From contig CAVPDG010000004.1 in the NCBI GenBank assembly GCA_963702535.1, forward strand, positions 1-64,000: 64,000 bases of DNA, given 5' to 3'. This document shows positions 47,581 through 56,392 of this stretch, piece by piece. This DNA comes from CAVPDG01 sp963702535 (GTDB lineage: Bacteria; Chloroflexota; Anaerolineae; Anaerolineales; UBA4823). Both the position numbers and the translations under genes were made by a program. Under the pieces are notes generated by a model. The model did not search any database and had not been told where the DNA came from. It worked only from the letters and a program-made list of their open reading frames with translations. How positions within the stretch are numbered: the stretch's first letter is position 1; each line of letters starts with the position of its first letter.

Positions 47581-48489
47581 ATGACCGTCAGTATCGATAC
47601 CGTCGTCGCCCGCATCCCCGATTGGCAGGGGAAGCGGGTTGAGATCAAGCCCCTCTCCGGCGGGCTGACCAACACCAACTACCGCGTGGATGTGGACGGT
47701 GTGCCGCACTTCGTGCGCGTCCCCGGCGCCAAGACCGACCTGCTCGCCATCGACCGGCGTAACGAGTACTTCAACTCCAAAGCCGCAGCAGAGGCTGGCG
47801 TCGGTCCGCGGGTGCTTTACCACCTTCCCGAGTACGATGTGATGGTGCTGGAGTTCATCCTGGGCGAGACCATGTCGAACCAGAAGCTACAGGCGCCCGG
47901 CATGCCTTCCCGCATCGCCCGCTCGATCAAGATGCTGCATGCGGGTCCGCGCTTCTTGATCGACTTCAACATGTTCCGCCTGACCGAGTACTACCTGAGA
48001 ATCTGCGCCGAGTACGAAGTGGTCATCCCGCCGCGCTACCCGGAGCGCATGCCCGCCGTTGCCGAGATCGAAAAGGCTCTGCTGGCTTGTCCCTTGCCCA
48101 CAGTCCCGTGCAATAACGACCTGCTGGCGGAGAACTACATCGACGACGGTAAAATCCTGCGCCTCATCGACTTTGAGTACAGCGGCAACAACGATCCTTG
48201 CTTCGAGCTGGGCAACACCTGCCAGGAGCTGGGTTACGACGAAGCCCGCATCCAGGAGCTATGCGCCGCTTACTTTGGCGAGGCTTCGCCTGCCATGATC
48301 GCCCGCATGAAGCTTAACATGATCATGTCGGATGTCGGCTGGGGGCTGTGGGCTGCCATCCAGGCGAAGATCTCCAAGATCGAGTACGATTTTTGGGGCT
48401 GGGCGATCGAGCGCTGGGCGCGCGCCGAAGACAAGCTGGATTCGGCGGAGTTCCCGCGCTGGCTGGAAGATGTCTGTAAGCCGCGCTGA
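47581..48489 (+). CDS. Choline/ethanolamine kinase-like phosphotransferase (B)
   Basis: 302-residue paralogue of kinase A. LSGGLTNTNYRVDVDG and FVRVPGAKTDLLAID are the nucleotide region; the metal-binding motif is LIDFEYSGNNDPCFELGN. The catalytic loop reads VPCNNDLLAENYI, with Asn in place of the His found in CHNDL of kinase A and choline kinases; the catalytic Asp is retained, so activity is likely but may be altered. It starts four bases after flavoprotein B and precedes the MttB homologue, giving the same kinase/flavoprotein pairing seen on the minus strand. Confidence 0.84.
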   Translation: MTVSIDTVVARIPDWQGKRVEIKPLSGGLTNTNYRVDVDGVPHFVRVPGAKTDLLAIDRRNEYFNSKAAAEAGVGPRVLYHLPEYDVMVLEFILGETMSNQKLQAPGMPSRIARSIKMLHAGPRFLIDFNMFRLTEYYLRICAEYEVVIPPRYPERMPAVAEIEKALLACPLPTVPCNNDLLAENYIDDGKILRLIDFEYSGNNDPCFELGNTCQELGYDEARIQELCAAYFGEASPAMIARMKLNMIMSDVGWGLWAAIQAKISKIEYDFWGWAIERWARAEDKLDSAEFPRWLEDVCKPR

Positions 48490-48541
48490 TGTTGCCAGGC
48501 GCTGGAGAGATTCATATCAACCGTAAACAGGAGACCCCTGA

Positions 48542-50056
48542 ATGGTAACTTTTTCTGATCTGCTTACCCAAGAACAGGTTTTGCGCGTGCACGAAGCCGC
48601 CCTGGAGATCCTCGAACAGGTGGGTATGCTGGTGCGCAATCCCAAAGCACGCCAATACCTGACGAAGCACGGCTGCCAGCCGGACCCCGAGAGCGAGATC
48701 ATCCGCTTCCCGCGCAAGGTGGTAGAAGAATTTCGCCAGCTCTTCCCCCCGAAGTTCACTTTCTACGGGCGCGAGCCCAAGTACGACCGCACCCTGCCCG
48801 ATGACCGTCCCGTCATCATCACCGGCAGCTCCGCGCCCTTCATCATCGATCCGGTCACCGGATATGAGCGCCGCTCCTACTCGGATGATCTCGCCCGCAT
48901 CGCTTACCTGGTCAACGAGATGCCCGGCTACGATGTCTTCTCCGTCTCTACCCTGGCAGAAGACGCCCCGCCTGGTTATTTCACCCTGGCGCGCCTCTAC
49001 CCCTCGGTCAAGAACTGCCTCAAGCCCATCCGCAGCAACGCGCCCACGCGGGAGGAAGCCGAGCAGATCATCCAGCTCGGCAGTATCATCGCCGGCAGCG
49101 AAGCCGCTTTCTTCGAGCGCCCCTTCATCACCACCCACTTCTGCCCGGTCGTCTCTCCCCTCACCATGGATTACGACTCGACCGAGCTGACCATCTTCTT
49201 CTCCGAGAAGAAGCTGCCCGTCTATCCCAGCATTGTCCCCAACGCCGGTCTCACCTCGCCGCTCACCCTGGCGGGCACGCTTGCCCAGTCCTGCGCTGAG
49301 CTGCTGGCGATCGGCGCCTTGATGCAGATGGTGCAGCCCGCCACGCCGCTGCTCTTCAGCACCCTGCCTACCGTAACCGATATGCGCACCGGCGCTTACG
49401 CATCCGGCGGCATCGAGTGCGCCATGCTGCACATGGCTTGCGCCCAGATGGCGCGCTTTTACAACATCCCCAGCGGCGGCTACATCGGTCTCACCAACTC
49501 CAAGCTCAACGACGCCCAGGCTGGTTACGAGACCGGCATGTCGGTTGTCGCCGGTTACCTGGGCGGCGCCGATATGTTCAACATGGCTGGCTTGCTCGAA
49601 GCGCTCAAGTCCTTCGATTTTGGCAAAGCCATGACAGACAACGAGATCGCCATGATGCTCAAGCGCATCGCCCGCGGCATGGAGTTCAGCGAGGATAACC
49701 TATCGCTGGACGTGATCCGCGAGGTTGGACCCGCCGGCAACTTCATCACCCATGATCAAACCGTCGATCTAATGAAGGTCACCGGTTTGCTCACCGAGAT
49801 CTCGGATCGCGACACGCGCGACGGCTGGGTCATCCGCGGCTCGCTGGATACCCAGGCGCGCGCCCTGGAGCGTGTGCGCGAGATCCTGTCCTTTGACAAC
49901 CCGGCTGCCTTCTCGCCGGAGGTCGACGCCCAAATCCATGCCGCCTTCCCCGGTCTGGTCAAAGGAGACGCTACCCTGCCGCAAGGCTGGAAGCGCGTCT
50001 CGCAGGAAGAAGCCAGCCGTCCGGCGCGCCGCGAGCGCCGCCACGCCCGCGGTTGA
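48542..50056 (+). CDS. Non-pyrrolysine MttB-family (trimethylamine/betaine) methyltransferase
   Basis: Complete 504-residue TIM-barrel methyltransferase of the MttB superfamily (COG5598). LRVHEAALEILEQVGMLV, FYGREPKYDR, CLKPIRSNAPTREEAEQII, HFCPVVSPLTMDYDS and the C-terminal HDQTVDLMKVTGL region are typical. No in-frame UAG is present, so it is the non-Pyl type, whose characterised members demethylate glycine betaine, proline betaine or carnitine with a corrinoid protein. No corrinoid protein or MtqA-like partner is seen in the window. It would perform the first demethylation before the flavoproteins act on secondary or tertiary amines. Confidence 0.9.
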   Translation: MVTFSDLLTQEQVLRVHEAALEILEQVGMLVRNPKARQYLTKHGCQPDPESEIIRFPRKVVEEFRQLFPPKFTFYGREPKYDRTLPDDRPVIITGSSAPFIIDPVTGYERRSYSDDLARIAYLVNEMPGYDVFSVSTLAEDAPPGYFTLARLYPSVKNCLKPIRSNAPTREEAEQIIQLGSIIAGSEAAFFERPFITTHFCPVVSPLTMDYDSTELTIFFSEKKLPVYPSIVPNAGLTSPLTLAGTLAQSCAELLAIGALMQMVQPATPLLFSTLPTVTDMRTGAYASGGIECAMLHMACAQMARFYNIPSGGYIGLTNSKLNDAQAGYETGMSVVAGYLGGADMFNMAGLLEALKSFDFGKAMTDNEIAMMLKRIARGMEFSEDNLSLDVIREVGPAGNFITHDQTVDLMKVTGLLTEISDRDTRDGWVIRGSLDTQARALERVREILSFDNPAAFSPEVDAQIHAAFPGLVKGDATLPQGWKRVSQEEASRPARRERRHARG

Positions 50057-50066
50057 GCCCAATATC

Positions 50067-50096
50067 TGTAGGGGCGCATGGCCATGCGCCCCTACA
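50067..50096. repeat. Perfect 30-base palindrome between mttB-like and phosphoesterase genes
   Basis: TGTAGGGGCGCATGG and its exact complement. It lies in a 60-base gap within a same-strand gene series and is not followed by poly-T, so it resembles a REP-type palindrome more than a terminator. Confidence 0.65.
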
Positions 50097-50119
50097 AAAC
50101 ACCAAACAAGGGAGACGCG

Positions 50120-51058
50120 ATGAAACTATTCTTTGCTACTGATGTGCACGGATCGGAGATCTGCTGGAAAAAGTTTATCGCCGGTGCAAAGTTCTACGAA
50201 GTCGACACCCTCATCCTGGGCGGAGACATGACCGGGAAAGCGGTTATTCCCATCATCGATCAGGGGAATAATAAGTGGAAAGTCACTTTGCTCGAGCAGG
50301 AGAGTATGCTCGAAGGCAAGGAGGAAGTGGATAAATGGGTCCAGAATATCCAGAACCGGGGCTACTATCCATATGTCACCACTCCAGACGAAGTGGCTGA
50401 AATTTCCGGCACACCGGGGCGCTCGGATGAGGTCTTCCTGATGCAGGTCATGAATACTGTCCAGCGCTGGATGGATTACGCCGATGCCAAACTAGAAGGC
50501 ACCGGGATCAAGTGTTATGTCTGCCCTGGCAACGATGACTGGTTTGAGATTGATGATGTGATCAAGAGCTCCAAGCGGGTTGAGCTGACGGAAGGCAAGG
50601 TCATCCAGCTCGATAAGGATCACGAGATGGCATCCAGCGGCTGGTCTAACCCCACGCCCTGGGATACCCACCGTGAAGAGCCGGAGGATAAGCTCCTGCA
50701 GCGCATCGAAGCCGTGGTCAGCCAGGTGCGCAACCCTGCGACTGCTGTCTTTGCCCTGCACGCGCCTCCCTACGGCAGCGGTCTGGACGAAGCCCCCGAG
50801 CTCACCAAGGACCTGCGTCCCACTTACGCCGGGCGCTCCCTGGTTCCGGTGGGCAGCAAATCCGTGCTCCAGGTCATCGAGAAGTACCAGCCCCTGCTCG
50901 GCTTGCACGGGCACGTCCACGAAGGCAAAGGCACCAAGAAATTCAAGCGCACCCTGTCCATCAATCCTGGCAGCATGTACGAACAGGGTATCTTGCATGG
51001 CGCCGTTGTTGACCTTAAGCCCAACAAGATAGGCACTTATATCCTTACAACAGGATAG
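50120..51058 (+). CDS. Calcineurin-like metallophosphoesterase (2)
   Basis: Complete 312-residue phosphoesterase. FFATDVHGSE, LILGGDMTGK, CPGNDDWFE, FALHAPPYGSG and GLHGHVHEGKG provide the full set of metal ligands. It is paralogous to phosphoesterase 1 and useful for repairing it. The start follows GGGAG and MKLFFATD gives a compact N-terminus; a longer in-frame start reaches into the upstream palindrome. It is cytoplasmic (no signal peptide) and lies between the MttB homologue and permease 2. Confidence 0.88.
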   Translation: MKLFFATDVHGSEICWKKFIAGAKFYEVDTLILGGDMTGKAVIPIIDQGNNKWKVTLLEQESMLEGKEEVDKWVQNIQNRGYYPYVTTPDEVAEISGTPGRSDEVFLMQVMNTVQRWMDYADAKLEGTGIKCYVCPGNDDWFEIDDVIKSSKRVELTEGKVIQLDKDHEMASSGWSNPTPWDTHREEPEDKLLQRIEAVVSQVRNPATAVFALHAPPYGSGLDEAPELTKDLRPTYAGRSLVPVGSKSVLQVIEKYQPLLGLHGHVHEGKGTKKFKRTLSINPGSMYEQGILHGAVVDLKPNKIGTYILTTG

Positions 51059-51064
51059 TAGTGT

Positions 51065-51087
51065 AGCGCAAGCTGTTAGCTTGTGCT
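51065..51087 (+). terminator. Hairpin after phosphoesterase 2
   Basis: Arms AGCGCAAGCT / AGCTTGTGCT around GTT with one wobble pair; no strong poly-T. The remaining 180 bases to the next gene show no ORF or clear promoter. Confidence 0.4.
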
Positions 51088-51267
51088 TCAGGGCATCATT
51101 CTTCTAAAGCCAACTGCAGAAAGGGATTTATCCGGAAAGGAGAGCACCTATCGAGACAAACGGCTGTCGATGATCGGCGATTAAAGAAACATGGATTACT
51201 TGTCCAACCGGGTTTGCCCTTCAGCCATTTCCGTGGCAAACCCCCAATTAGCTAGAGGAGATATGCA

Positions 51268-53121
51268 ATGAGTGAAGTAACCCTGTTTGTTCGCAAAGCC
51301 AGTGGGCTTGTCCGCTCCTGGTCCGTGTTCGACGCTTTCATCTACGCAACCTTCTCGATCAACCTGATCACCCTGGGTTTGTTCATCTTCTCGTACTGCT
51401 GGTACTTCGATGGCAATCTCATCACGGCTGTGATCATCGGCGCCATATTCACCATCTTCGAGGTGATCGTCTACGCCAGCCTGATCTCCGCCATGCCACG
51501 TGCCGGCGGCGACTACGTCTGGCAGAGCCGGATCCTCGGTCGTGGCATTGGCTTCCTGCTCACCGTTACCGGCTGGTGGTTCATCCTGTGGCTGTGGGTG
51601 CCGCTCTACGGTCAGATGCTGGCTTACGAGGTGCTCACCCCGCTGGCTGCCATCCTGGGCTCGCCCTCCCTGGCGCTGTGGTTCACCACCTATCCCTATG
51701 GTCCGCTGGTCAGCATGCTGATCGTCTGTCTGGTCGCCTTCATCTACATTGCCATCGGCATGAAAGCTTATGCCCGCGTCCAGAAATTCAGCTTCTATGT
51801 GGGCATGGTCGGTCTGGCGGTCGTCTTCGCCCTGCTGCTCTTCGGCAACAATGCAGCCTTCATCAACGGCTTGAACACCAACATCCCCGCGCTTTACGGC
51901 GTCGAAGCGGGTGTGGATTACTACGCCGCTACGATCGCTGCCGGGCAGGAAGCGGGCGCCACCTTCGGTCAGCTCGGCTCGGTCGCCTTCTTCGCCAGCT
52001 TCGCCCTGATCCCGATGCTCGTCTTCTTCAACCTGTGGCCCAACTGGGGCTCCACCCTGTATGGCGAGGTGCGCGGCGCTTCCGATTACAAGCGCAATTT
52101 CTCGGGCATGGCTGCCGCCATCATCGTCACCGCCACGCTGGCTGTGGTCTTCTTCCTGCTGATCGCCAAGACCATCGGCTGGGAGTTCTACATCATGGCG
52201 AACGGCGCCTTCTGGAGCAACATCTTCTACGGCACCTCGGTCGCCATCCCCGTCTGGCCCTACCCGGTGCAGTTCGCTACCTTCCTCACCACCAGCCGTC
52301 CGATCCAGTTCCTGGTCGTCGGCGCTGTCGCTTTCTGGTGGATCGGCTGGTCGGGCACCGTCTTTTTGAGCTCCACGCGCGTCATCTTCGCTGCCGCCTT
52401 CGACCGCATGCTGCCTGAATGGGTCTCCAAGATCGAGCCCCGCACCCGCACGCCCATCTATGCCCTGCTGCTGATGGTCATCCCGGGGGCGATCGTCTCG
52501 TTGATGTATGCCTTCAATATTGCCAAGATGCAGTCCATTGTCCTGGATGCCACCCTGGTGATCGCCATCACCTTCTTCGGCACTGCCATAGCAGCGATCG
52601 TGCTGCCCTGGCGCCAGAAGAGCGTCTTCGATGGCTCCCCCATCGCCAAGTACAAGATGCCAACCTGGCTGAGCTGGCTGGTTACCTTATTGTTTGCCGC
52701 AGGCGTTGTCTACCTGCTGTATTTGACATACACCTACGCCATGGCTGTGTTCGCCCAATGGCCGGATCAGACGGCGCTCACGCAGGCGATGATCGTCGTC
52801 GTGGCTGTTTTGGGCTTGCTCAACGTCGTGCTGCTCCTCTGGCTGGCATACTATGTCATCCGCAAGCTCTTAGCCGGGGAGAAGCTGCCCCTCGTCACCG
52901 TCGCCGGGCTGGTCTTCTTCGCCTTCCTGGACTGGCTGCTGGTGGAGTGGTTCTGGGATCCCAATTACTATTATGGCATCGGCTGGCAGAACAGCACCTC
53001 CATGCTGTTCATGATCGCCATGTACGTGCTGGCAGCGGTGATTTACTTTGGCTTCAGCGCCTACCGCCGCCGCCAGGGTATCGACGTCAATAAGGTCTAC
53101 CAGAACATTCCGGTGGAGTAA
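51268..53121 (+). CDS. APC-superfamily permease (2)
   Basis: Complete 617-residue membrane protein, paralogue of permease 1 with the same VRKASGLVRSWSVFDAFIY start and MPRAGGDYVWQSRIL motif and a YRRRQGIDVNKVYQ tail. About 12 to 14 hydrophobic segments. Having two related permeases in one gene series, each next to a phosphoesterase, suggests duplication of a module with divergence of substrate. It ends in a hairpin, after which the ABC importer has its own promoter. Confidence 0.88.
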   Translation: MSEVTLFVRKASGLVRSWSVFDAFIYATFSINLITLGLFIFSYCWYFDGNLITAVIIGAIFTIFEVIVYASLISAMPRAGGDYVWQSRILGRGIGFLLTVTGWWFILWLWVPLYGQMLAYEVLTPLAAILGSPSLALWFTTYPYGPLVSMLIVCLVAFIYIAIGMKAYARVQKFSFYVGMVGLAVVFALLLFGNNAAFINGLNTNIPALYGVEAGVDYYAATIAAGQEAGATFGQLGSVAFFASFALIPMLVFFNLWPNWGSTLYGEVRGASDYKRNFSGMAAAIIVTATLAVVFFLLIAKTIGWEFYIMANGAFWSNIFYGTSVAIPVWPYPVQFATFLTTSRPIQFLVVGAVAFWWIGWSGTVFLSSTRVIFAAAFDRMLPEWVSKIEPRTRTPIYALLLMVIPGAIVSLMYAFNIAKMQSIVLDATLVIAITFFGTAIAAIVLPWRQKSVFDGSPIAKYKMPTWLSWLVTLLFAAGVVYLLYLTYTYAMAVFAQWPDQTALTQAMIVVVAVLGLLNVVLLLWLAYYVIRKLLAGEKLPLVTVAGLVFFAFLDWLLVEWFWDPNYYYGIGWQNSTSMLFMIAMYVLAAVIYFGFSAYRRRQGIDVNKVYQNIPVE

Positions 53122-53137
53122 GCGTATTTTCTGGTTG

Positions 53138-53159
53138 GGGAGCCTGCTTGCAGGCTCCC
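53138..53159 (+). terminator. Hairpin after permease 2
   Basis: Perfect ten-base arms GGGAGCCTGC / GCAGGCTCCC around TT, 17 bases past the stop, followed by TTACAATTG. Confidence 0.6.
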
Positions 53160-53202
53160 TTACAATTGATCCGTAAGTTATGTTTTTCACAGGCAAGCTT
53201 AA

Positions 53203-53231
53203 TTGACTTTCTCTGCCAATGATGCTAAAAT
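53203..53231 (+). promoter_or_regulatory. Promoter of the ABC importer operon
   Basis: TTGACT (53203-53208), exactly 17 bases, TAAAAT (53226-53231). The leader to the gene start is about 215 bases long and holds no credible ORF; its function is unknown. Confidence 0.7.
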
Positions 53232-53454
53232 GCATTTCAGGCGTTACCATGCAGTTCCGGCGGTTTTACCAGCCAACAGGCGTGATCCCATCGCTTTGGG
53301 GAATTGAGCTGGCTGCTAAAATGGCGCAAGCCTAACTCATCTAGACGGAGGTGTGCACTGGGATAATGCTCTCTGGAAGTACTGAACTGATCTAGAAGTT
53401 CAAGTCGACCCTTCAAGATGTAATAACCTATATCAACTTTTCATGGAGGAATGT

Positions 53455-54675
53455 ATGTCTAAGAACATCAAGCCCTTCACGCTCAAGCTGACCACATTGC
53501 TGGTCGTCTTCGCGTTCCTGCTGGCGGCTTGCGCTGCCCCCACCCAGGCTCCGGCGCCTGCCGCCACTGAGCCGCCCGCAGCCGCCACCGAGGCGCCTGC
53601 ACCCGCCACCTCAGGCACGAGTGTCAAAGATATCTCTCCAGAGCTGATCGCTGCCTGCAAGGCAGAAGGCATGGTGACGATCATTGCCACCCCGGCTTCC
53701 TGGGCTAACTACGGCGAGATCTTCAAGATCTTCGAAGAGACATCCGGCGTCAAGATCAACTCGCTGGATGAGAACGCCGGCTCCGCAGATGAGCTGGCAG
53801 CCGTCGAAGCCAACAAGGGCAACATGGGTCCCCAGGCGCCTGATATCCTGGACGTTGGCTATGCCTACGGGCAGCAGGGCATTGACAAAGGCTTGTATAT
53901 GCCCTACAAGGTCAGCACCTGGGATAAGATCCCCGAGATCGTCATCGGCATTCCTGCCAAACACCCGGAGGGCTACTGGACCGGCGGTTACTACGGCGTG
54001 ATGGCTATGGAGACCAACGCCGCAGCCGTGCAGAATCCGCCCAAGAACTGGGAAGACCTTTTGAAGGAAGAATACAAGGGTCAATTCGCCCTCACCGGCG
54101 ACCCACGCTCCTCCAACCAGGCTATTCAGGCGGTATTTGCTGCTGCCCTGGCAAACGGCGGCTCGCTGGATAACGCCCAGCCCGGTCTCGATTTCTTCAA
54201 GAAAGTCAATGATGCGGGCAACTTCGTCCCCGTGATCGCCAAGCCCGGCACCATCGCCCAGGGCGCTACCCCCATCGTCCTAGCCTGGGACTACCTCGCC
54301 TTCGGTGATAAGGATACCTTTGCCGGTAACCCGCCCATCGAGGTGAGCTACCCCAGCCCCACCATCGCCAGCATGTACGTCCAGGCGATCAGCGCTTACG
54401 CCCCGCATCCCAACTGCGCCAAGCTCTGGATGGAAGTCCTCCATTCCGACGAAGGTCAGCTGGCATGGATGAAGGGCTACGCCCATGGCGTCCAGCAGGC
54501 TGACCTGGAAGCGCGCGGGCTGGTTCCCGCCGATGTCGCCGCCAAACTGCCCGCCTCCAGCGAATTTGCCTCGGCGGTTTCCCCCAGCCCCGATCAGCTC
54601 ACCGCAGCTCGGGCGCTGATCACCGAAGGCTGGATGAGCACCGTGGGCGTCGATATCCCCACCCCGGCTCCATAA
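53455..54675 (+). CDS. ABC importer substrate-binding lipoprotein (family 1 / PotD-like)
   Basis: 406-residue lipoprotein. The signal peptide ends at LLAAC (lipid-anchored Cys at residue 26), followed by a Pro/Ala/Thr/Glu linker of about 35 residues. The mature domain begins ACKAEGMVTIIATPASWANY and resembles binding proteins for polyamines, Fe3+ or 2-aminoethylphosphonate. GGAGG lies eight bases before the chosen ATG; an ATG 12 bases upstream overlaps that site. The importer genes follow directly. An amine or phosphonate ligand would suit the region, but the ligand is not readable from sequence. Confidence 0.88.
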   Translation: MSKNIKPFTLKLTTLLVVFAFLLAACAAPTQAPAPAATEPPAAATEAPAPATSGTSVKDISPELIAACKAEGMVTIIATPASWANYGEIFKIFEETSGVKINSLDENAGSADELAAVEANKGNMGPQAPDILDVGYAYGQQGIDKGLYMPYKVSTWDKIPEIVIGIPAKHPEGYWTGGYYGVMAMETNAAAVQNPPKNWEDLLKEEYKGQFALTGDPRSSNQAIQAVFAAALANGGSLDNAQPGLDFFKKVNDAGNFVPVIAKPGTIAQGATPIVLAWDYLAFGDKDTFAGNPPIEVSYPSPTIASMYVQAISAYAPHPNCAKLWMEVLHSDEGQLAWMKGYAHGVQQADLEARGLVPADVAAKLPASSEFASAVSPSPDQLTAARALITEGWMSTVGVDIPTPAP

Positions 54676-54682
54676 CCAGAGC

Positions 54683-55587
54683 ATGACTGCGATAGATGCT
54701 GTACAGCGGGACGCACCTCGGGTGCGTCCCGCCCTCAAAAAACAAGGTCCTGGGCATGGCTCGGCGTAGTGCCCTTCTTTCTCTTCACCTTCGCCTTTCT
54801 CCTCTATCCCTCCTCCACCATCGTCATCCGCAGCTTTCAGGATGCGGAGACCGGCAGCTTCACCTTCCAGAATATCGTGGCTCTCTTCCAGAACCCCTAC
54901 ATCATGGGGGCTTACAAGATCAGCCTGCAGATCAGCCTGGTCACCTCGGTCGGCGGCGCCATCTTCGGCTTCCTGCTGGCGTATGCTGCTATTCGCGGCG
55001 GTCTGCCCGTCTTCATGCGCGCCAGCCTGCTGACTTTCTGCGGTGTGGCTTCCAACTTTGCCGGCGTTCCCCTGGCTTTTGCTTTCATCGCCTTGCTCTC
55101 CCCCACCGGTATGCTTATTGCCTGGATGAGGGCGTTTGGATTCAATCCGTACTTTCACGGCTTCACGCTGTACACATTCTGGGGGTTGAGTCTGGTCTAC
55201 ATGTACTTCCAGTTCCCCCTGATGGTGCTGATCATCGCTCCGGCGATCGATGGTCTGCGTCGCGAGTGGTCTGAGGCATCCCAGAATTTGGGCGCCACTT
55301 CCTCCCAATACTGGCGCTACGTGGCTTTCCCCATCCTGCTGCCCTCCTTGCTGGGCACCACGATCCTGCTCTTCGGCAACGCCTTTGGCGCCTTTGCCAC
55401 CGCTCAGGCATTGACCGGCGGACAGATCAACCTGGTGACCATCGTCATCGGCTCGGAGTTGCGCGGCGACGTCCTGGGTAATCCCGGTATCGGTTACGCC
55501 ATGGCGCTGGGCATGGTGGTCATCATGGCGTTGGCGATCACCGGGTATACGATCCTTCAACGACGGACGGAGAGGTGGTTGCGATGA
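54683..55587 (+). CDS. ABC importer permease 1 (PotB-like), N-terminal frameshift
   Basis: About 301 residues with six hydrophobic segments. The EAA-type loop is WSEASQNLGATSSQYWRYVAFPILLPS. From GVVPFFLFTFAFLLYPS onward the frame is open to 55587. A plausible start at the ATG in 54683, MTAIDAVQRDAPRV, is one frame away and joins near 54749, giving KKQGP-WAWLGVVPF. The alternative is a GTG start at 54769 with a hairpin (54706-54732) as an intergenic stem. The stop overlaps the next gene's start as ATGA. Confidence 0.8.
54706..54732 (+). repeat. Perfect GC-rich hairpin at the binding-protein/permease junction
   Basis: Arms GCGGGACGCACC / GGTGCGTCCCGC around TCG, no poly-T. It is either within the first codons of permease 1 or an intergenic stem of the kind that stabilises binding-protein mRNA. 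Confidence 0.55.
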
Positions 55588-56362
55588 AGCGCAGTGGCAA
55601 GATTTGGGCGTGGATCATCATTATTATCGGCATCCTGTACTTCTTCCTGCCGCTGCTGGCGACGTTCATGTTTTCACTGCGCGCCAAGCTCGGGGTGTTG
55701 AGCTTCCAGGCATACCTGAATGTCTTCAACGACCCGAAGTTTATCCGCAGCTTCACCGCCTCGCTGCTCTGGGCTACTCTCACCATCCTCGTCGGTATCT
55801 TGCTCTTCGTTCCCACGGCTTATTGGGTGCGCCTGCGCGTTCCCAAAGCTCGCACTGCCGTGGAGTTCATCACCCTGCTGCCTTTCGTCGTGCCCGTCAT
55901 CGTGTATGTCTTCGGTTTGGTGCGTACCTACAGCCGCCCACCTTTTTAATTGTGGATAATCCCGGCTTGCTCATTGCAGCCTACACGATTCTCTCCATGC
56001 CCTACATGTACCGCGCTGTCGATATCGGCCTGCGCTCCATCGATGTGCGCACGTTGACGGAAGCTGCTCAGAGCTTAGGCGCCGGCTGGGGGACGGTGAT
56101 GTTCCGCGTCATCATCCCCAATATTCGCCTTGCCATCTTGAACGGCGCTTTCCTGGCATTTGCTATCGTGATCGGCGAGTACATTCTGGCTCAGTATCTC
56201 GCCAAGCCTGCCTTTGCCCCCTACATGGCGGTTTTGATCCAAAATAAGGCGTACGAGCCCGCCGCGCTGGCTGTCATCAGCTTTGCCCTCACCTGGGCGT
56301 GTATGGGCATTATCTCGCTCTTCGGCCGCGGCCAGCAGGGCGGTATGGCTGGTCCACGTTAG
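55584..56362 (+). CDS. ABC importer permease 2 (PotC-like), one frameshift
   Basis: About 260 residues, six hydrophobic segments starting with KIWAWIIIIIGILYFFLPLL. The EAA loop is TLTEAAQSLGAGWGTVMFRV. The frame breaks near 55945, between VRTYSRPPF and LIVDNPGLLIAAY. It overlaps the permease 1 stop by four bases and is followed by the ATPase gene after 30 bases. Confidence 0.85.
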
Positions 56363-56392
56363 ATTTAATCCTTCTTCTCGATTGAGGTAACA

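Noticed and set aside
43038..53380. Loosely similar GGAGGTGT...GGGATAA stretches upstream of permease 1 (43038) and the binding protein (53348), and perhaps at 51139
   Set aside because: The similarity is short and includes a ribosome-binding-like purine tract; not enough to claim a shared operator or riboswitch.
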